Shown here: one piece after another, positions 53,221-61,939 of the stretch
Position numbering within the stretch: position 1 is the stretch's first letter
Layout: every line of letters begins with the position of its first letter
Assembly (NCBI GenBank): GCA_019638255.1
Contig: JAHBUD010000001.1
Span: 558,001 to 622,000 of the forward strand
Direction: 5' to 3'
Length of the DNA: 64,000 nt
DNA from: Cyclobacteriaceae bacterium
GTDB lineage: Bacteria; Bacteroidota; Bacteroidia; Cytophagales; Cyclobacteriaceae
Translations under genes and position numbers: made by a program
The notes under the pieces: model-generated
What the model was told of the DNA's origin: nothing
Seen by the model: only the letters and a program-made list of their open reading frames with translations
The model's database searches: none

Positions 53221-54333
53221 CTAAAATCGGTAACCCATGAGGAATTGTAAGTTCAATTGATTTGCGCCTCTATTAAATGGACTGGTTAGAGAACTACCTA
53301 GTCGACAAATTCCAAAAATACGTTGACGGGCGCTTATTCGATTTTCATAACCAATACCTACAAAACCACCAAGAACAAAGCTCTCAATATCCATTAGTGT
53401 TGTGTTGGTGTCCCCGCCAAATGCCACCGATGTGGTGATTCCTGGGTTAAGTAAAAATCCTGATCGACCAGGCTTAAAAAAGAACTTCAATGAAGTAGGG
53501 ACGCATACGACCGAGTGATCAAGGTTAATTTCTAGCGGAGCCAAAGGAGAATTTTCATCAAGCACGTATTTGTTCTGCCAAACTAATACCTGCACATTAA
53601 GCAGTGCTTTCTTTAAAAAGTATTTTGGTATCAGATCCATATCGGCCCCAAAAACCGGAGAACCCTTGCCCTCAAAGTACTCAAAGCGAGAATCTTTAAA
53701 TGTAACAGATGTAAGTTGATAGCCTCCTAATATACCTACTGCTACCCGGGATTTTCTGTCAGTGCTATTAACTTGTCCTACGCAATTGTTGAACTGCCTC
53801 ACAGCGCTTAATAATTTTTCTTCCTTTAAAGGCATCATTGATTTTTCAAAGTCAGGCATTAAGCATTCCTTGAGCAGTTCTTTCAACTTACCAATGAGCA
53901 CAATTTGTTCACGTTGTATGGCGTGTAGTTCACGGTCAGCTCCTGAAGGGTTCTTGGATAAAGGAAGATACAGTTGAACCGACTGGTTGTTGACGGATAC
54001 TGTGTACAAGTTCTTTAACATCGATAACGTTGCCTTGCCCTTTACTATAACTTCTGTAAAAAGATACTCACCTGTTGATTCTTCCAGCACTGAGATAAAT
54101 TCAGATTTTTCGTCACTTAAATAGAATCCTGAAATTTCGCCTGGAGTGAGGGTTGTAGCCTCCTCATTCTGGTTCTTTTTGAATTGAATTTTTCTTGAAA
54201 ACGCTGAATTAAAACTAATGAATCCCTCAGTTTTATCTCCGTCTTTTACAATGTATCCTGAGTATAAATTTTGCGATTGCACCACCTTGGTCAAAAGGAT
54301 AAACACAAATATTAGCTTGCCTGAAAACCTCAT
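53221..54333 (-). CDS. Hypothetical secreted protein with C-terminal beta-barrel-like region
   Basis: The 370-aa product begins with a signal peptide (cleaved near VQSQ). The first ~110 residues (YSGYIVKDGDKTEGFISFN, SRKIQFKKNQNEEATTLTP, GEISGFYLSDEKSEFISVL) resemble the N-terminal domain seen in many Bacteroidota proteins of unknown function. A cysteine-containing helical segment follows (LLKECLMPDFEKSM, VRQFNNCVGQV), then about eight beta strands ending LNLQFLMGYRF, consistent with an outer-membrane barrel with a terminal aromatic. No named function. GC is lower than in nearby genes. Confidence 0.72.
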   Translation of the reverse strand: MRFSGKLIFVFILLTKVVQSQNLYSGYIVKDGDKTEGFISFNSAFSRKIQFKKNQNEEATTLTPGEISGFYLSDEKSEFISVLEESTGEYLFTEVIVKGKATLSMLKNLYTVSVNNQSVQLYLPLSKNPSGADRELHAIQREQIVLIGKLKELLKECLMPDFEKSMMPLKEEKLLSAVRQFNNCVGQVNSTDRKSRVAVGILGGYQLTSVTFKDSRFEYFEGKGSPVFGADMDLIPKYFLKKALLNVQVLVWQNKYVLDENSPLAPLEINLDHSVVCVPTSLKFFFKPGRSGFLLNPGITTSVAFGGDTNTTLMDIESFVLGGFVGIGYENRISARQRIFGICRLGSSLTSPFNRGANQLNLQFLMGYRF

Positions 54334-54418
54334 AATTATTGGGGATTAAATACTCTTGAAATCAATATAGTAGAAATCTTAATGATTCTACAAGTTTTAT
54401 TCTCGCGGTATACTGAAA

Positions 54419-54883
54419 TCAGGTGTTGTCAATAAGATCAACACCAAGAGTGTCACACAAGGGTTTAAGCTTAGTCATCAACCTTTCCTTATCCTTGGTT
54501 TTTTGAAGATGAATTTTTTCTCCGTTACTGAATTTCAAATAGGCATTGTATACCATATTCTCGAATGTTGATGAGTGGGTAGTATGCGCTGTATACATTT
54601 GTTGACTCTCCTTTGCCCTATTAATGAAAATCAATTCAATCTCAGCGTAGGATTTAAATCTTCCCGTTTTGAAAACGAAGAAAGACGTGTACTCCCGGTA
54701 GGTTTTATTTTCTGGATTTATTTCGGTGCCTTCGTGGGCCACCAAGGCAAAAAATCCGACTACACCTATTACAATGGTTACCCAGGGATTTGTTTGCCAG
54801 GCACTTAATCCAAGAATTATGGCACATGCAGCCAACAACCGGAAAGTCCAGGGGAGCAGTAGCCCATATTTTATATCGATCAT
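54419..54883 (-). CDS. Hypothetical membrane protein with two transmembrane helices
   Basis: A 154-aa protein with a hydrophobic pair near residues 8-30 (LPWTFRLLAACAIILGLSAW) and 33-50 (VTIVIGVVGFFALVAH), followed by a soluble PH-like beta domain (YREYTSFFVFKTGRFKSYAE, IELIFINRAKESQ, KIHLQKTKDKERLMTKLKPL). The order resembles small PH-domain-type membrane proteins. No family can be assigned with confidence. Confidence 0.68.
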   Translation of the reverse strand: MIDIKYGLLLPWTFRLLAACAIILGLSAWQTNPWVTIVIGVVGFFALVAHEGTEINPENKTYREYTSFFVFKTGRFKSYAEIELIFINRAKESQQMYTAHTTHSSTFENMVYNAYLKFSNGEKIHLQKTKDKERLMTKLKPLCDTLGVDLIDNT

Positions 54884-54949
54884 AAATTCACAAAGAATGA
54901 ACTTATGAAACTACTAATTTTTTAATTTGATTAAAGCCCAAAGTGTGTA

Positions 54950-57412
54950 TTACTCATCCCGCAACACCTCCACCGGGTTGGTTAATGCGGCTTTTACTGA
55001 GTGATAGCTGGTAATAAGCACAGCCACCACCAATGTACTTAAACCGGTTCCAATAAATATCCAGATAGAAGGTGTAATGCGATAGGCAAAGTCCTGCAAC
55101 CATTTTTCCATTAGCCAATAGGAGAATGGTGCCCCAATGGCAAATGCAATAAGTATCAACCAGGTATACCCTTTTGATATGAGTTTGAGAATATCAAACA
55201 CGGATGCGCCTGACACTTTACGGATCCCGATTTCTTTTGTGCGTTGCTCCAATGCATATACGATCATCCCTAACAAGCCCAGCGCGGCAATTATAATGGC
55301 AAGAACAGCCATTACCGTGAGCACACTTCCAAACTGCTGTTGAGATTTGAATGATTCGGCAAAAGCTTTATCGACAAAGTAATAATCAAAAGGTGTATCT
55401 CCAGCGTGTTGTTTCCATACCTGGGCAAGCCCTGAGAGTGTTTTTTTCCAGGCTTCACCTGATTGCGGCTCAATACGAAGGGTAAGGTATTGCCTGCCTT
55501 CAGCGTAAAGGTTTTTGGTGTTCACATGAAAGACAGCCATAGGCTCAATCGGGGTAGACAATGGCCAGTAGTTAAAGTCGGCCATTACACCAATAATCTC
55601 AAAGGATGTATCCTCGTAGGTCAGCTTTTTGCCGAGCACCGATTCATCCACATTCCAACCTATTTTTTTGATGGTTGATTCGTTCACGATTACGCGCTCA
55701 ACATCGCCTGGATTATCGTTCGAAAAATTCCGTCCGATTTTCAATTGCACTCCTAACGTGGGCAAGTAGCGTTCATCTGCGCTAGTAAAATTCAACGGAA
55801 ATCTGATTTCGCTGTTCTCTTCAACTCCGAATGAATCTCCACCCCAAATGCGTGGCGGAACCGAAGTACACAACGTGGCACTGCTCACGCCCGGAACACT
55901 TAGTGCGACATGTGTAAAACTTTCACCACTCGTGAGTGCCTCCACATGCCGGAGCACCAACAGGTTTTCACGATTAAACCCGATGTCTTTGTCAGCAACA
56001 AATTTCAATTGCTGAAATACAATGCCCGTGCAGATGATCAGAATGATAGAAACGCTGAATTGAAAGACAACCAATCCGTTGCGAAATGTTTTTCCTTCGC
56101 GACCTGTTTTTACTTTTCCCTTCATGGCTTCCACCGGGTGGAACGAGCTTAAAAAAATGGCCGGGTAACTGCCAGACACGATGACCATCAACAATACGAG
56201 TCCTGAAGCAACAAGCATCAGGTTGCCATTCAAGAGGTTTAGTTGAAGTGACTTCTCTGTGATCAGGTTGAATCCCGGAAGAAACATTTGCACAAGGGCA
56301 ATTCCGGCCACCAATGCTATAAAGCAAAAGATACAGGCTTCCAAGAAGTATCCCAGGCTTAACTCCTTTTTGCCAAGCCCCAGAATTTTTCTAACCCCGG
56401 CTTCTTTAAGTCTGCGTGTAAACTGCGCGGTGGACAGGTTCATAAAATTTACACAGGAAAGGAGAACAATAAAAACAGCAGCACCAATGAAAGAGTAAAT
56501 TACCGTACGATTGCCAGAGTTACTCAACCTGTTGATCACTTCTTTATCGGGCAAGTGAATTTTTGTCATCGGCTGCAGAAACAATTCCCACTTTTTACCG
56601 GCAGCGATGTACTCATCCCAAGTAGTATTGAACGCATTCTTCAGTGTCTGTCCCGCATGCTTCTGCGGAATCTTTTCAAGTTTGGTGCGCACCTGGTTAA
56701 CATCGGCAGTAGGGTTAAGCTTAATGTATGTTTCCAACTGTGTCCACACCCAACTCCACGTTCTCAATACAGCCGGGAAGCTCTTCATGGAAATCAGTAC
56801 ATCAAACCGGATGTATGAATTGTCGGGCGTATCTTCAGCAATACCTGTTACTTCGTATGTTTTTGGTTCACCATCAGGCCCCTCAATACGTACCAGTTTT
56901 CCCATCGGGTCTTCATCGCCAAAATACTTTTTTGCGGTAGACACCGTCATCACCACGTTGTTGGCCTGCTCGAATACCGATTCTATATTCCCTTTGATCA
57001 ACGGAAAATTAAACACCCTGAAAAAATTGGAGTCGGCTGCCAGTACGCGGGTTTCTTCAAAGGTGATCACATCATTATTGCCTGCCACGTAAGAGATAAA
57101 AAAATTACCGGTCGTGTGAATGCTGGTGATAAAATCGATCTCCGGTAACTCTTCCTTCAGGGCGTAGGCCACGCCAGGGCCTGTTGAAGCAAACTGGCTG
57201 TTGTTGTTTTCTCCCCAGATAAAGGTTTGGTTTACCCTGTAAATGCGATCAACATCATAATGAAACCGGTCGTAGCTGAATTCATGATCTACATAAATGT
57301 AGATGAGAAGAGTAGCGGCTATGCTTATTGTAAGACCCAGCAGGTTGATGGCTGAAAATAGTTTTTGGCGCCTCAGGTTGCGGAAGAAAAGGAGGAGGGT
57401 GTATTTGAACAT
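54950..57412 (-). CDS. ABC transporter permease, FtsX/MacB-type
   Basis: An 820-aa permease. It has one N-terminal helix (FSAINLLGLTISIAATLLIY), a large periplasmic MacB-PCD-like domain (about 45-280), three helices around 285-400, a second periplasmic domain (about 460-660), and a final group of helices (VLTVMAVLAIIIAALGLLGM onward) with the FtsX motif ALEQRTKEIGIRKVSGAS and ending TNPVEVLRDE. The duplicated ten-helix layout is typical of Bacteroidota permeases of the LolCE/MacB type. The partner ATPase gene is not adjacent, as is frequent in the phylum. The substrate is unknown. Confidence 0.92.
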   Translation of the reverse strand: MFKYTLLLFFRNLRRQKLFSAINLLGLTISIAATLLIYIYVDHEFSYDRFHYDVDRIYRVNQTFIWGENNNSQFASTGPGVAYALKEELPEIDFITSIHTTGNFFISYVAGNNDVITFEETRVLAADSNFFRVFNFPLIKGNIESVFEQANNVVMTVSTAKKYFGDEDPMGKLVRIEGPDGEPKTYEVTGIAEDTPDNSYIRFDVLISMKSFPAVLRTWSWVWTQLETYIKLNPTADVNQVRTKLEKIPQKHAGQTLKNAFNTTWDEYIAAGKKWELFLQPMTKIHLPDKEVINRLSNSGNRTVIYSFIGAAVFIVLLSCVNFMNLSTAQFTRRLKEAGVRKILGLGKKELSLGYFLEACIFCFIALVAGIALVQMFLPGFNLITEKSLQLNLLNGNLMLVASGLVLLMVIVSGSYPAIFLSSFHPVEAMKGKVKTGREGKTFRNGLVVFQFSVSIILIICTGIVFQQLKFVADKDIGFNRENLLVLRHVEALTSGESFTHVALSVPGVSSATLCTSVPPRIWGGDSFGVEENSEIRFPLNFTSADERYLPTLGVQLKIGRNFSNDNPGDVERVIVNESTIKKIGWNVDESVLGKKLTYEDTSFEIIGVMADFNYWPLSTPIEPMAVFHVNTKNLYAEGRQYLTLRIEPQSGEAWKKTLSGLAQVWKQHAGDTPFDYYFVDKAFAESFKSQQQFGSVLTVMAVLAIIIAALGLLGMIVYALEQRTKEIGIRKVSGASVFDILKLISKGYTWLILIAFAIGAPFSYWLMEKWLQDFAYRITPSIWIFIGTGLSTLVVAVLITSYHSVKAALTNPVEVLRDE

Positions 57413-57534
57413 GGCTCAGGTTGATTTCAGACGAGCGTTGCCAAAGCCGTACCAGCGTGTAATTCAGGCTGCTTTAAGAGATTTTGCTCTGGCTGACTGT
57501 TCACGAACGTGATGATATGTGCGGAATTGGGACG

Positions 57535-58698
57535 CTAATAATCGAAAATCCCGTGGGCTGTTTTCAGCGTAAGCTTTATTGCGTCCGCATTCTCCACCCT
57601 TCCAATCACCATTGCCTCAACACCAAAGTTTTTTGAAATGTCAATTACCTGCTGTGCATATTTTTCATCCAGGTATACTTCCATTCGGTGGCCCATGTTG
57701 AATACTTTATACATTTCTTTCAGATCTGTACCACTTACACCGTGTATGAGCTTGAACAGAGGTGGAATATCAAAGAGATTGTCTTTAATGATGTGCAGCT
57801 TATCGATAAAGTGTAAAACTTTTGTTTGCGCACCACCACTGCAATGTACCAGTCCGTGAATATGATGACGAAGTTCTTTAAACACTTCCATCATGATGGG
57901 TGCATAAGTTCGTGTTGGTGATAACACCAGTTTACCGACATTTAATGGAGAGGCAGGAAGCTCATCGGTCACTTTATATTTTCCGCTATACACCAGGTCG
58001 GCAGGAACATCCTTGTCATACGACTCGGGATATTTTGAAGCATATTCTTTTGTAAACACATCATGGCGCGCGGAAGTAAGTCCGTTGCTGCCCATGCCGC
58101 TGTTGTACTCACTTTCGTAAGTAGCCTGTCCGTATGAAGCTAATCCAACGATAACATCACCGGCCTGAATGTTACTGTTGTCGATAACATCACTCCGTTT
58201 CATGCGTGCGGTTACGGTACTGTCAACAATAATGGTTCGCACCAGATCACCCACATCGGCTGTTTCGCCTCCAGTGCTGCGAATATTAAGTCCGTACTTT
58301 CTTAGCATTTCCAACACTTCTTCGGTGCCGTTGATGATGGTTGAAATCACCTCACCAGGAATCAGGTTTTTATTTCTTCCGATAGTGGATGAAAGTAAAA
58401 TGTTTTCGGTAGCGCCCACACACAGCAGGTCATCCACATTCATGATGATGGCATCCTGCGCGATACCTTTCCATACCGATAGATCACCGGTTTCTTTCCA
58501 ATAGATGTACGCCAATGATGATTTAGTGCCTGCGCCATCAGCATGCATGATGGTGCAATAATTGGGATCACCGCCCAGGTGATCTTCAACAATCTTGCAA
58601 AATGCCTTTGGAAACAATCCCTTATCGAGGTTGCTGATGGCTTTGTGAACATCTTCCTTACTGGCGGAAACCCCGCGTTGGTTGTAGCGATCGGACAT
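57535..58698 (-). CDS. purM: Phosphoribosylformylglycinamidine cyclo-ligase (AIR synthase, PurM)
   Basis: PurM forms aminoimidazole ribonucleotide in purine biosynthesis. The 387-aa product starts at ATG 58698 (MSDRYNQRGVSASKEDVHKA); the frame continues to a TTG at 58719. Conserved segments include MHADGAGTKSSLAYIYWKET, DAIIMNVDDLLCVGATE, GGETADVGDLVRTIIVD, IQAGDVIVGLASYGQ and the GLVHCSGGAQTKVLHF region. At 387 aa it is longer than the 345-aa E. coli enzyme, as expected for the Bacteroidota branch. It starts about 60 bp after the preceding sensor-like gene. Confidence 0.93.
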   Translation of the reverse strand: MSDRYNQRGVSASKEDVHKAISNLDKGLFPKAFCKIVEDHLGGDPNYCTIMHADGAGTKSSLAYIYWKETGDLSVWKGIAQDAIIMNVDDLLCVGATENILLSSTIGRNKNLIPGEVISTIINGTEEVLEMLRKYGLNIRSTGGETADVGDLVRTIIVDSTVTARMKRSDVIDNSNIQAGDVIVGLASYGQATYESEYNSGMGSNGLTSARHDVFTKEYASKYPESYDKDVPADLVYSGKYKVTDELPASPLNVGKLVLSPTRTYAPIMMEVFKELRHHIHGLVHCSGGAQTKVLHFIDKLHIIKDNLFDIPPLFKLIHGVSGTDLKEMYKVFNMGHRMEVYLDEKYAQQVIDISKNFGVEAMVIGRVENADAIKLTLKTAHGIFDY

Positions 58699-58760
58699 GG
58701 AAAATAATTGAACGCTCAAAGGTATGGCTTCTTTTATAAAAATGAGGAGCGTTGTTGATT

Positions 58761-59606
58761 TTAACTTGTAATCGAGTTAATCTTTCGAATGAGTTCGTCT
58801 ACTTCATCGGCTTTTTCTTTTATCTGCTCTAACCGCGGTTGTTCATTTTTCATCAGGCTCACCAGTCCCAGAATCCGACAAACAGGACCTCTTAAAATAT
58901 GCGCATTAATAAAAGCATACTCTTCAAGCTGATAGCTTTTCTCCTCAATCTTCTGAATGCGCTTATCAATAAGTTGCTCCAGGTTTTCGTTGATGGATTG
59001 GGTTTCCTCCTGGCTGTACAGCATACTATCATTTTGTTTCAGCAGTGTATTGTTGATCGATTTTAGCTGGACATTTCTGTGTTCAACACGTTTCCGGTAG
59101 CCTGAATATTTGTTTTTCAGATAAGTCAAAAATGCAATGATAATTAACGCCTCCACAAAAAAATCTACCGGTAATTGTTTTGTGTTTACAACGGTATGGT
59201 TGTAGACGTCTATTCCCGTAACATCAGGAAATAGTGTAAGTAGAAAAAATGTGCAGCCATAAAGAAACAATACAAGGGCTTTGGCAAATCCCGAAAGCGT
59301 GAGAATTACCCAGCTTATATAAACGAAAAGTATAATGGGTACGGTACCGGCCAATCCACCAAATGCACTCCAAAAGTAGATGAGTGCTGGTAGGATGATT
59401 ACGTGAAGAAAAAGGGCAATCCATTTATAACTGCCCGAATATTTATGGTTTAGAAAAAGAAGCAACAAAAAGAGGAAGCTAAGGCCAATATTAACACCCA
59501 GGCTTGTCGACTGCGCCACAATGCTATTGGCCAACTGGTAAGCCTGGTAGAAGCACGCAAGCATAAGTCCAAACTGAAGAATACTCCGCTCAAGTTGTCC
59601 TCTCAT
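58761..59606 (-). CDS. Membrane protein with histidine-kinase-type DHp helix but no ATPase domain
   Basis: The 281-aa product (ATG 59606; the open frame begins at 59672) has six or so hydrophobic segments in the first ~165 residues, then a coiled coil (about 175-230) and a C-terminal region LEEYAFINAHILRGPVCRIL that is the phosphoacceptor motif of Bacteroidota histidine kinases (NAHxxRxPxxRILGL), with the histidine at residue 236 (codon 58901-58899). The protein stops about 45 residues later (LEQIKEKADEVDELIRKIN, the second DHp helix); the N, G1 and G2 boxes of an HATPase domain are absent. It overlaps the preceding gene by 17 bases. It may be a phosphotransfer or dimer partner, or a degenerate kinase. 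Confidence 0.75.
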   Translation of the reverse strand: MRGQLERSILQFGLMLACFYQAYQLANSIVAQSTSLGVNIGLSFLFLLLLFLNHKYSGSYKWIALFLHVIILPALIYFWSAFGGLAGTVPIILFVYISWVILTLSGFAKALVLFLYGCTFFLLTLFPDVTGIDVYNHTVVNTKQLPVDFFVEALIIIAFLTYLKNKYSGYRKRVEHRNVQLKSINNTLLKQNDSMLYSQEETQSINENLEQLIDKRIQKIEEKSYQLEEYAFINAHILRGPVCRILGLVSLMKNEQPRLEQIKEKADEVDELIRKINSITS

Positions 59607-60513
59607 GGTACCTTGTATTTTTCCGGTCAAGCGGAATATTGTTATCCAGTTTGGTGTAAATGGATCTTGCAATAGATTCCAATTCCTTGCCGGTACTTTT
59701 TAAATATGCTGTGTAGGGTGATCCTTCGTTGAGAGAATCAATTGTATTCACTAATTCCTGCACAGGGTTAATTAATTCCTGTTGATTGGTCTGAATAAAA
59801 TTTTCGATGGCTTGGTTTTTTGTCTGGAGCGTTGCAGATCTACGGCTCACTTCGTGTTCCAGGTTGGCTTGCGCGCGCTTTAGAGCGTCATTTTTCTCAG
59901 CCAGCAAGCGATTTAATTTTCGTGATTCCCGTACGCGTTCACCTAACAGGTTATTGAGTTTACTTAGACTCTCTCCTTTCTGCACAGTTACTTCTTTCAG
60001 GTAAAAAGTGAAAAGCGAAAGGGTAAGTAGTGTAAACCAGAAGTCGGATGATTGCGGATGATGGTGAATAAAAAGGGGCTCAAGCAACGGATGGTCAAAG
60101 TACTCCAGCATGAGAATGGCAAGCAGAACAAGCAGATGAAAGGAGACCGTAATAACCATGGCGCGCTGGTTGTAAATCATGATGAGAATAAACAACCCTG
60201 AGTAATAGTTAAACTTGCTATAGCCATCCACGCCACCGAATTGAATGAAATTGAGCGCCAACAAGAACGTTAAACTAAAACCGATAATGATGTGAATTTT
60301 TCCAAGCGGCCTTCGCCAGGTGACATAGAGAACTACCAGCAGAATGAGCAGGATACCTGCATCGACCAGGATTTCTTCCAGCTTGTTTCTATTAAGTAAA
60401 TCGAGAATAATGGCTGCACCTACCCGCAAGGAACCTAATCCGCAAATCAATACTATGATTTGTGATTCAAAAGTAAGATTCTGAATCCGGTGTCGTATTT
60501 CAGCAATGCTCAT
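59590..60513 (-). CDS. Membrane protein paralogous to the next gene, with Gln in place of the DHp histidine
   Basis: A 307-aa protein with six predicted transmembrane segments in residues 15-175 and a long coiled coil (about 178-235). The C-terminal block IENFIQTNQQELINPVQELV aligns with the DHp helix of the downstream gene (IENFI/LEEYA, N..L, PV); the position of the phosphoacceptor histidine is Q245. No catalytic ATPase domain follows. The pair is translationally coupled (17-bp overlap). Layout and paralogy suggest two subunits of one membrane complex, one with and one without the histidine; signal and partner are unknown. Confidence 0.72.
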   Translation of the reverse strand: MSIAEIRHRIQNLTFESQIIVLICGLGSLRVGAAIILDLLNRNKLEEILVDAGILLILLVVLYVTWRRPLGKIHIIIGFSLTFLLALNFIQFGGVDGYSKFNYYSGLFILIMIYNQRAMVITVSFHLLVLLAILMLEYFDHPLLEPLFIHHHPQSSDFWFTLLTLSLFTFYLKEVTVQKGESLSKLNNLLGERVRESRKLNRLLAEKNDALKRAQANLEHEVSRRSATLQTKNQAIENFIQTNQQELINPVQELVNTIDSLNEGSPYTAYLKSTGKELESIARSIYTKLDNNIPLDRKNTRYHERTT

Positions 60514-60606
60514 GCGATTAAAACCAGGAGTTAGACTAAACCTCTGCAGATTACCAAAACTTTATTGAAGACAACCATTTCTTTATTCAAAATTCTTCAA
60601 ACGGCA

Positions 60607-60834
60607 TTATCGATCCGCCCACAGGGTGTCTAAATAAAGATCTTCAACTTTTTTCCTGGCCCAGGGTGTCTTTCTGAAAAATGAGAGGCTGGATTTAATA
60701 CTGGGGTTGTTCAGAAAGCAATTCACAGGAATTCGTGCTCCCAACTCATCCCATCCATACCGATCTACCAGAAATGTAAGAATAAACTCAAGTGTTTTGC
60801 CGTGCAGCGGATTGTTGGGTTGCTCTTCTTTCAT
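60607..60834 (-). CDS. VF530/DUF2132-family protein
   Basis: A 75-aa protein matching the VF530 DNA-binding family (DUF2132): [40 protein letters not shown] and [21 protein letters not shown] are the conserved blocks. The length is right for the family. The biological role is not established. It is the last gene of a three-gene minus-strand cluster with the 60841 gene (6 bp gap) and the SpoU methyltransferase. Confidence 0.88.
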   Translation of the reverse strand: MKEEQPNNPLHGKTLEFILTFLVDRYGWDELGARIPVNCFLNNPSIKSSLSFFRKTPWARKKVEDLYLDTLWADR

Positions 60835-60840
60835 TGTAGT

Positions 60841-61317
60841 CTACAATCGGATAGCATGAAGAGAAACGGAATAGTCGGCACAGAAATCTTCTGGTAATTT
60901 ATCAAGCACATTGTTGATTTTTTTGAGTTGTTGATGATAGAGATTGAATAGTACAGTTCCGGGTGTTAGGGGAATATTCTTTGCCCTGAATTTCTCACAA
61001 AAATAAATGCGAAGTTCCAGTTCGGTTTGTGGCAAGCCAGAATACCGGATGTATTTATTGGTAACACGCAGAATTTTTCGAACCATCTTTTTTACGATGT
61101 ATAGGTTCCGATCGGGGAGTTCATCGAATAAGGAATCTATTTCGGTTTTTATATTGCGGATATACCCGGACTCATCACTGGTATCAAATAAAAGATAGCC
61201 TAGCAATTCCTTGCTTTCTTTTTTGTATTTGGCCAAACGCAGACAAAGGTTTTGCAAGGTAGCCTCGTCCAGTGATTGTAATTCTCTTTTGATCTCGCTT
61301 AAGGAAGCATGACTCAT
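60841..61317 (-). CDS. Hypothetical cytoplasmic protein
   Basis: The 158-aa product starts at ATG 61317, which overlaps the stop of the upstream SpoU methyltransferase gene (ATGA); the frame extends further but the overlap fixes the start. It is largely helical, charged and without a signal peptide (LSEIKRELQSLDEATLQNLC, LAKYKKESKELLGYLLFD, YIVKKMVRKILRVTNKYIRY, ELRIYFCEKFRAKNIPL). I do not recognise the family. The tight coupling to an RNA methyltransferase gene suggests a shared regulation only. Confidence 0.75.
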   Translation of the reverse strand: MSHASLSEIKRELQSLDEATLQNLCLRLAKYKKESKELLGYLLFDTSDESGYIRNIKTEIDSLFDELPDRNLYIVKKMVRKILRVTNKYIRYSGLPQTELELRIYFCEKFRAKNIPLTPGTVLFNLYHQQLKKINNVLDKLPEDFCADYSVSLHAIRL

Positions 61318-61847
61318 GATAACTCGAGTTTTTGATAAATATCCCAAACCACAATCCCTACGCAAACTGAAATGTTCAGCGAGTGCTTGGTGCCCGATTG
61401 GGGTATCTCCAGGGCAACATCAGCAAGTTCAATTACCTCTTCGCTTACGCCATTAATTTCGTTTCCAAAAACAAGGCAAAGTTTTGCGTTTCCAGCTGGT
61501 GTAAAGGTTTGGAGTGGAATGCTGGCATTGGTTTGCTCAATAACTGCGATTGTGTAGCCGCTATTTTTTAGTTGCTTCACGGCCAGTTCGGGTTTCTCCA
61601 CATACTCCCAGTCAACTGACGCTGTAGCGCCCAAAGCGGTTTTATGGATTTCACGGTTAGGGGGGGTGCCGGTAATGCCGGTCAGGTAAATTTTTTCAAT
61701 ACGAAAGGCATCGGCTGTGCGAAAAGCTGAGCCCACATTGTGTAAGCTGCGAACATTATCCAGCACAATGCACACGGGAAGTTTTTCCGCATCCTTAAAC
61801 TGATCAACCGAAATACGACCGAGCTCTTCAAGTTTGAGTTTTTTCAT
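61314..61847 (-). CDS. TrmH/SpoU-family RNA 2'-O-methyltransferase
   Basis: A single-domain SPOUT methyltransferase of 177 aa. The three motifs are present: VCIVLDNVRSLHNVGSAFRT (motif 1, with the catalytic arginine in AFRTADA), VFGNEINGVSEEVI (motif 2) and IPQSGTKHSLNISVCVGI (motif 3), the last two forming the SAM-binding knot. The target may be tRNA Gm18 or another RNA; TrmH or a short TrmL/LasT-like member cannot be told apart from sequence alone. It leads the cluster with the 60841 and VF530 genes. Confidence 0.9.
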   Translation of the reverse strand: MKKLKLEELGRISVDQFKDAEKLPVCIVLDNVRSLHNVGSAFRTADAFRIEKIYLTGITGTPPNREIHKTALGATASVDWEYVEKPELAVKQLKNSGYTIAVIEQTNASIPLQTFTPAGNAKLCLVFGNEINGVSEEVIELADVALEIPQSGTKHSLNISVCVGIVVWDIYQKLELS

Positions 61848-61939
61848 TGCCCGCGAAATTAAGACCTAAAGTGAAGATTATTACGGAATAATGGTTTCGA
61901 ATCTTCTGAAATTCTGGCTTCTAATTTTAACTTGCCACC

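Noticed and set aside
54950..57412. Incomplete ABC transporter due to missing ATPase gene
   Set aside because: Orphan FtsX-type permeases are common in Bacteroidota, and the gene is full length with both core domains, so it is not evidence of decay.
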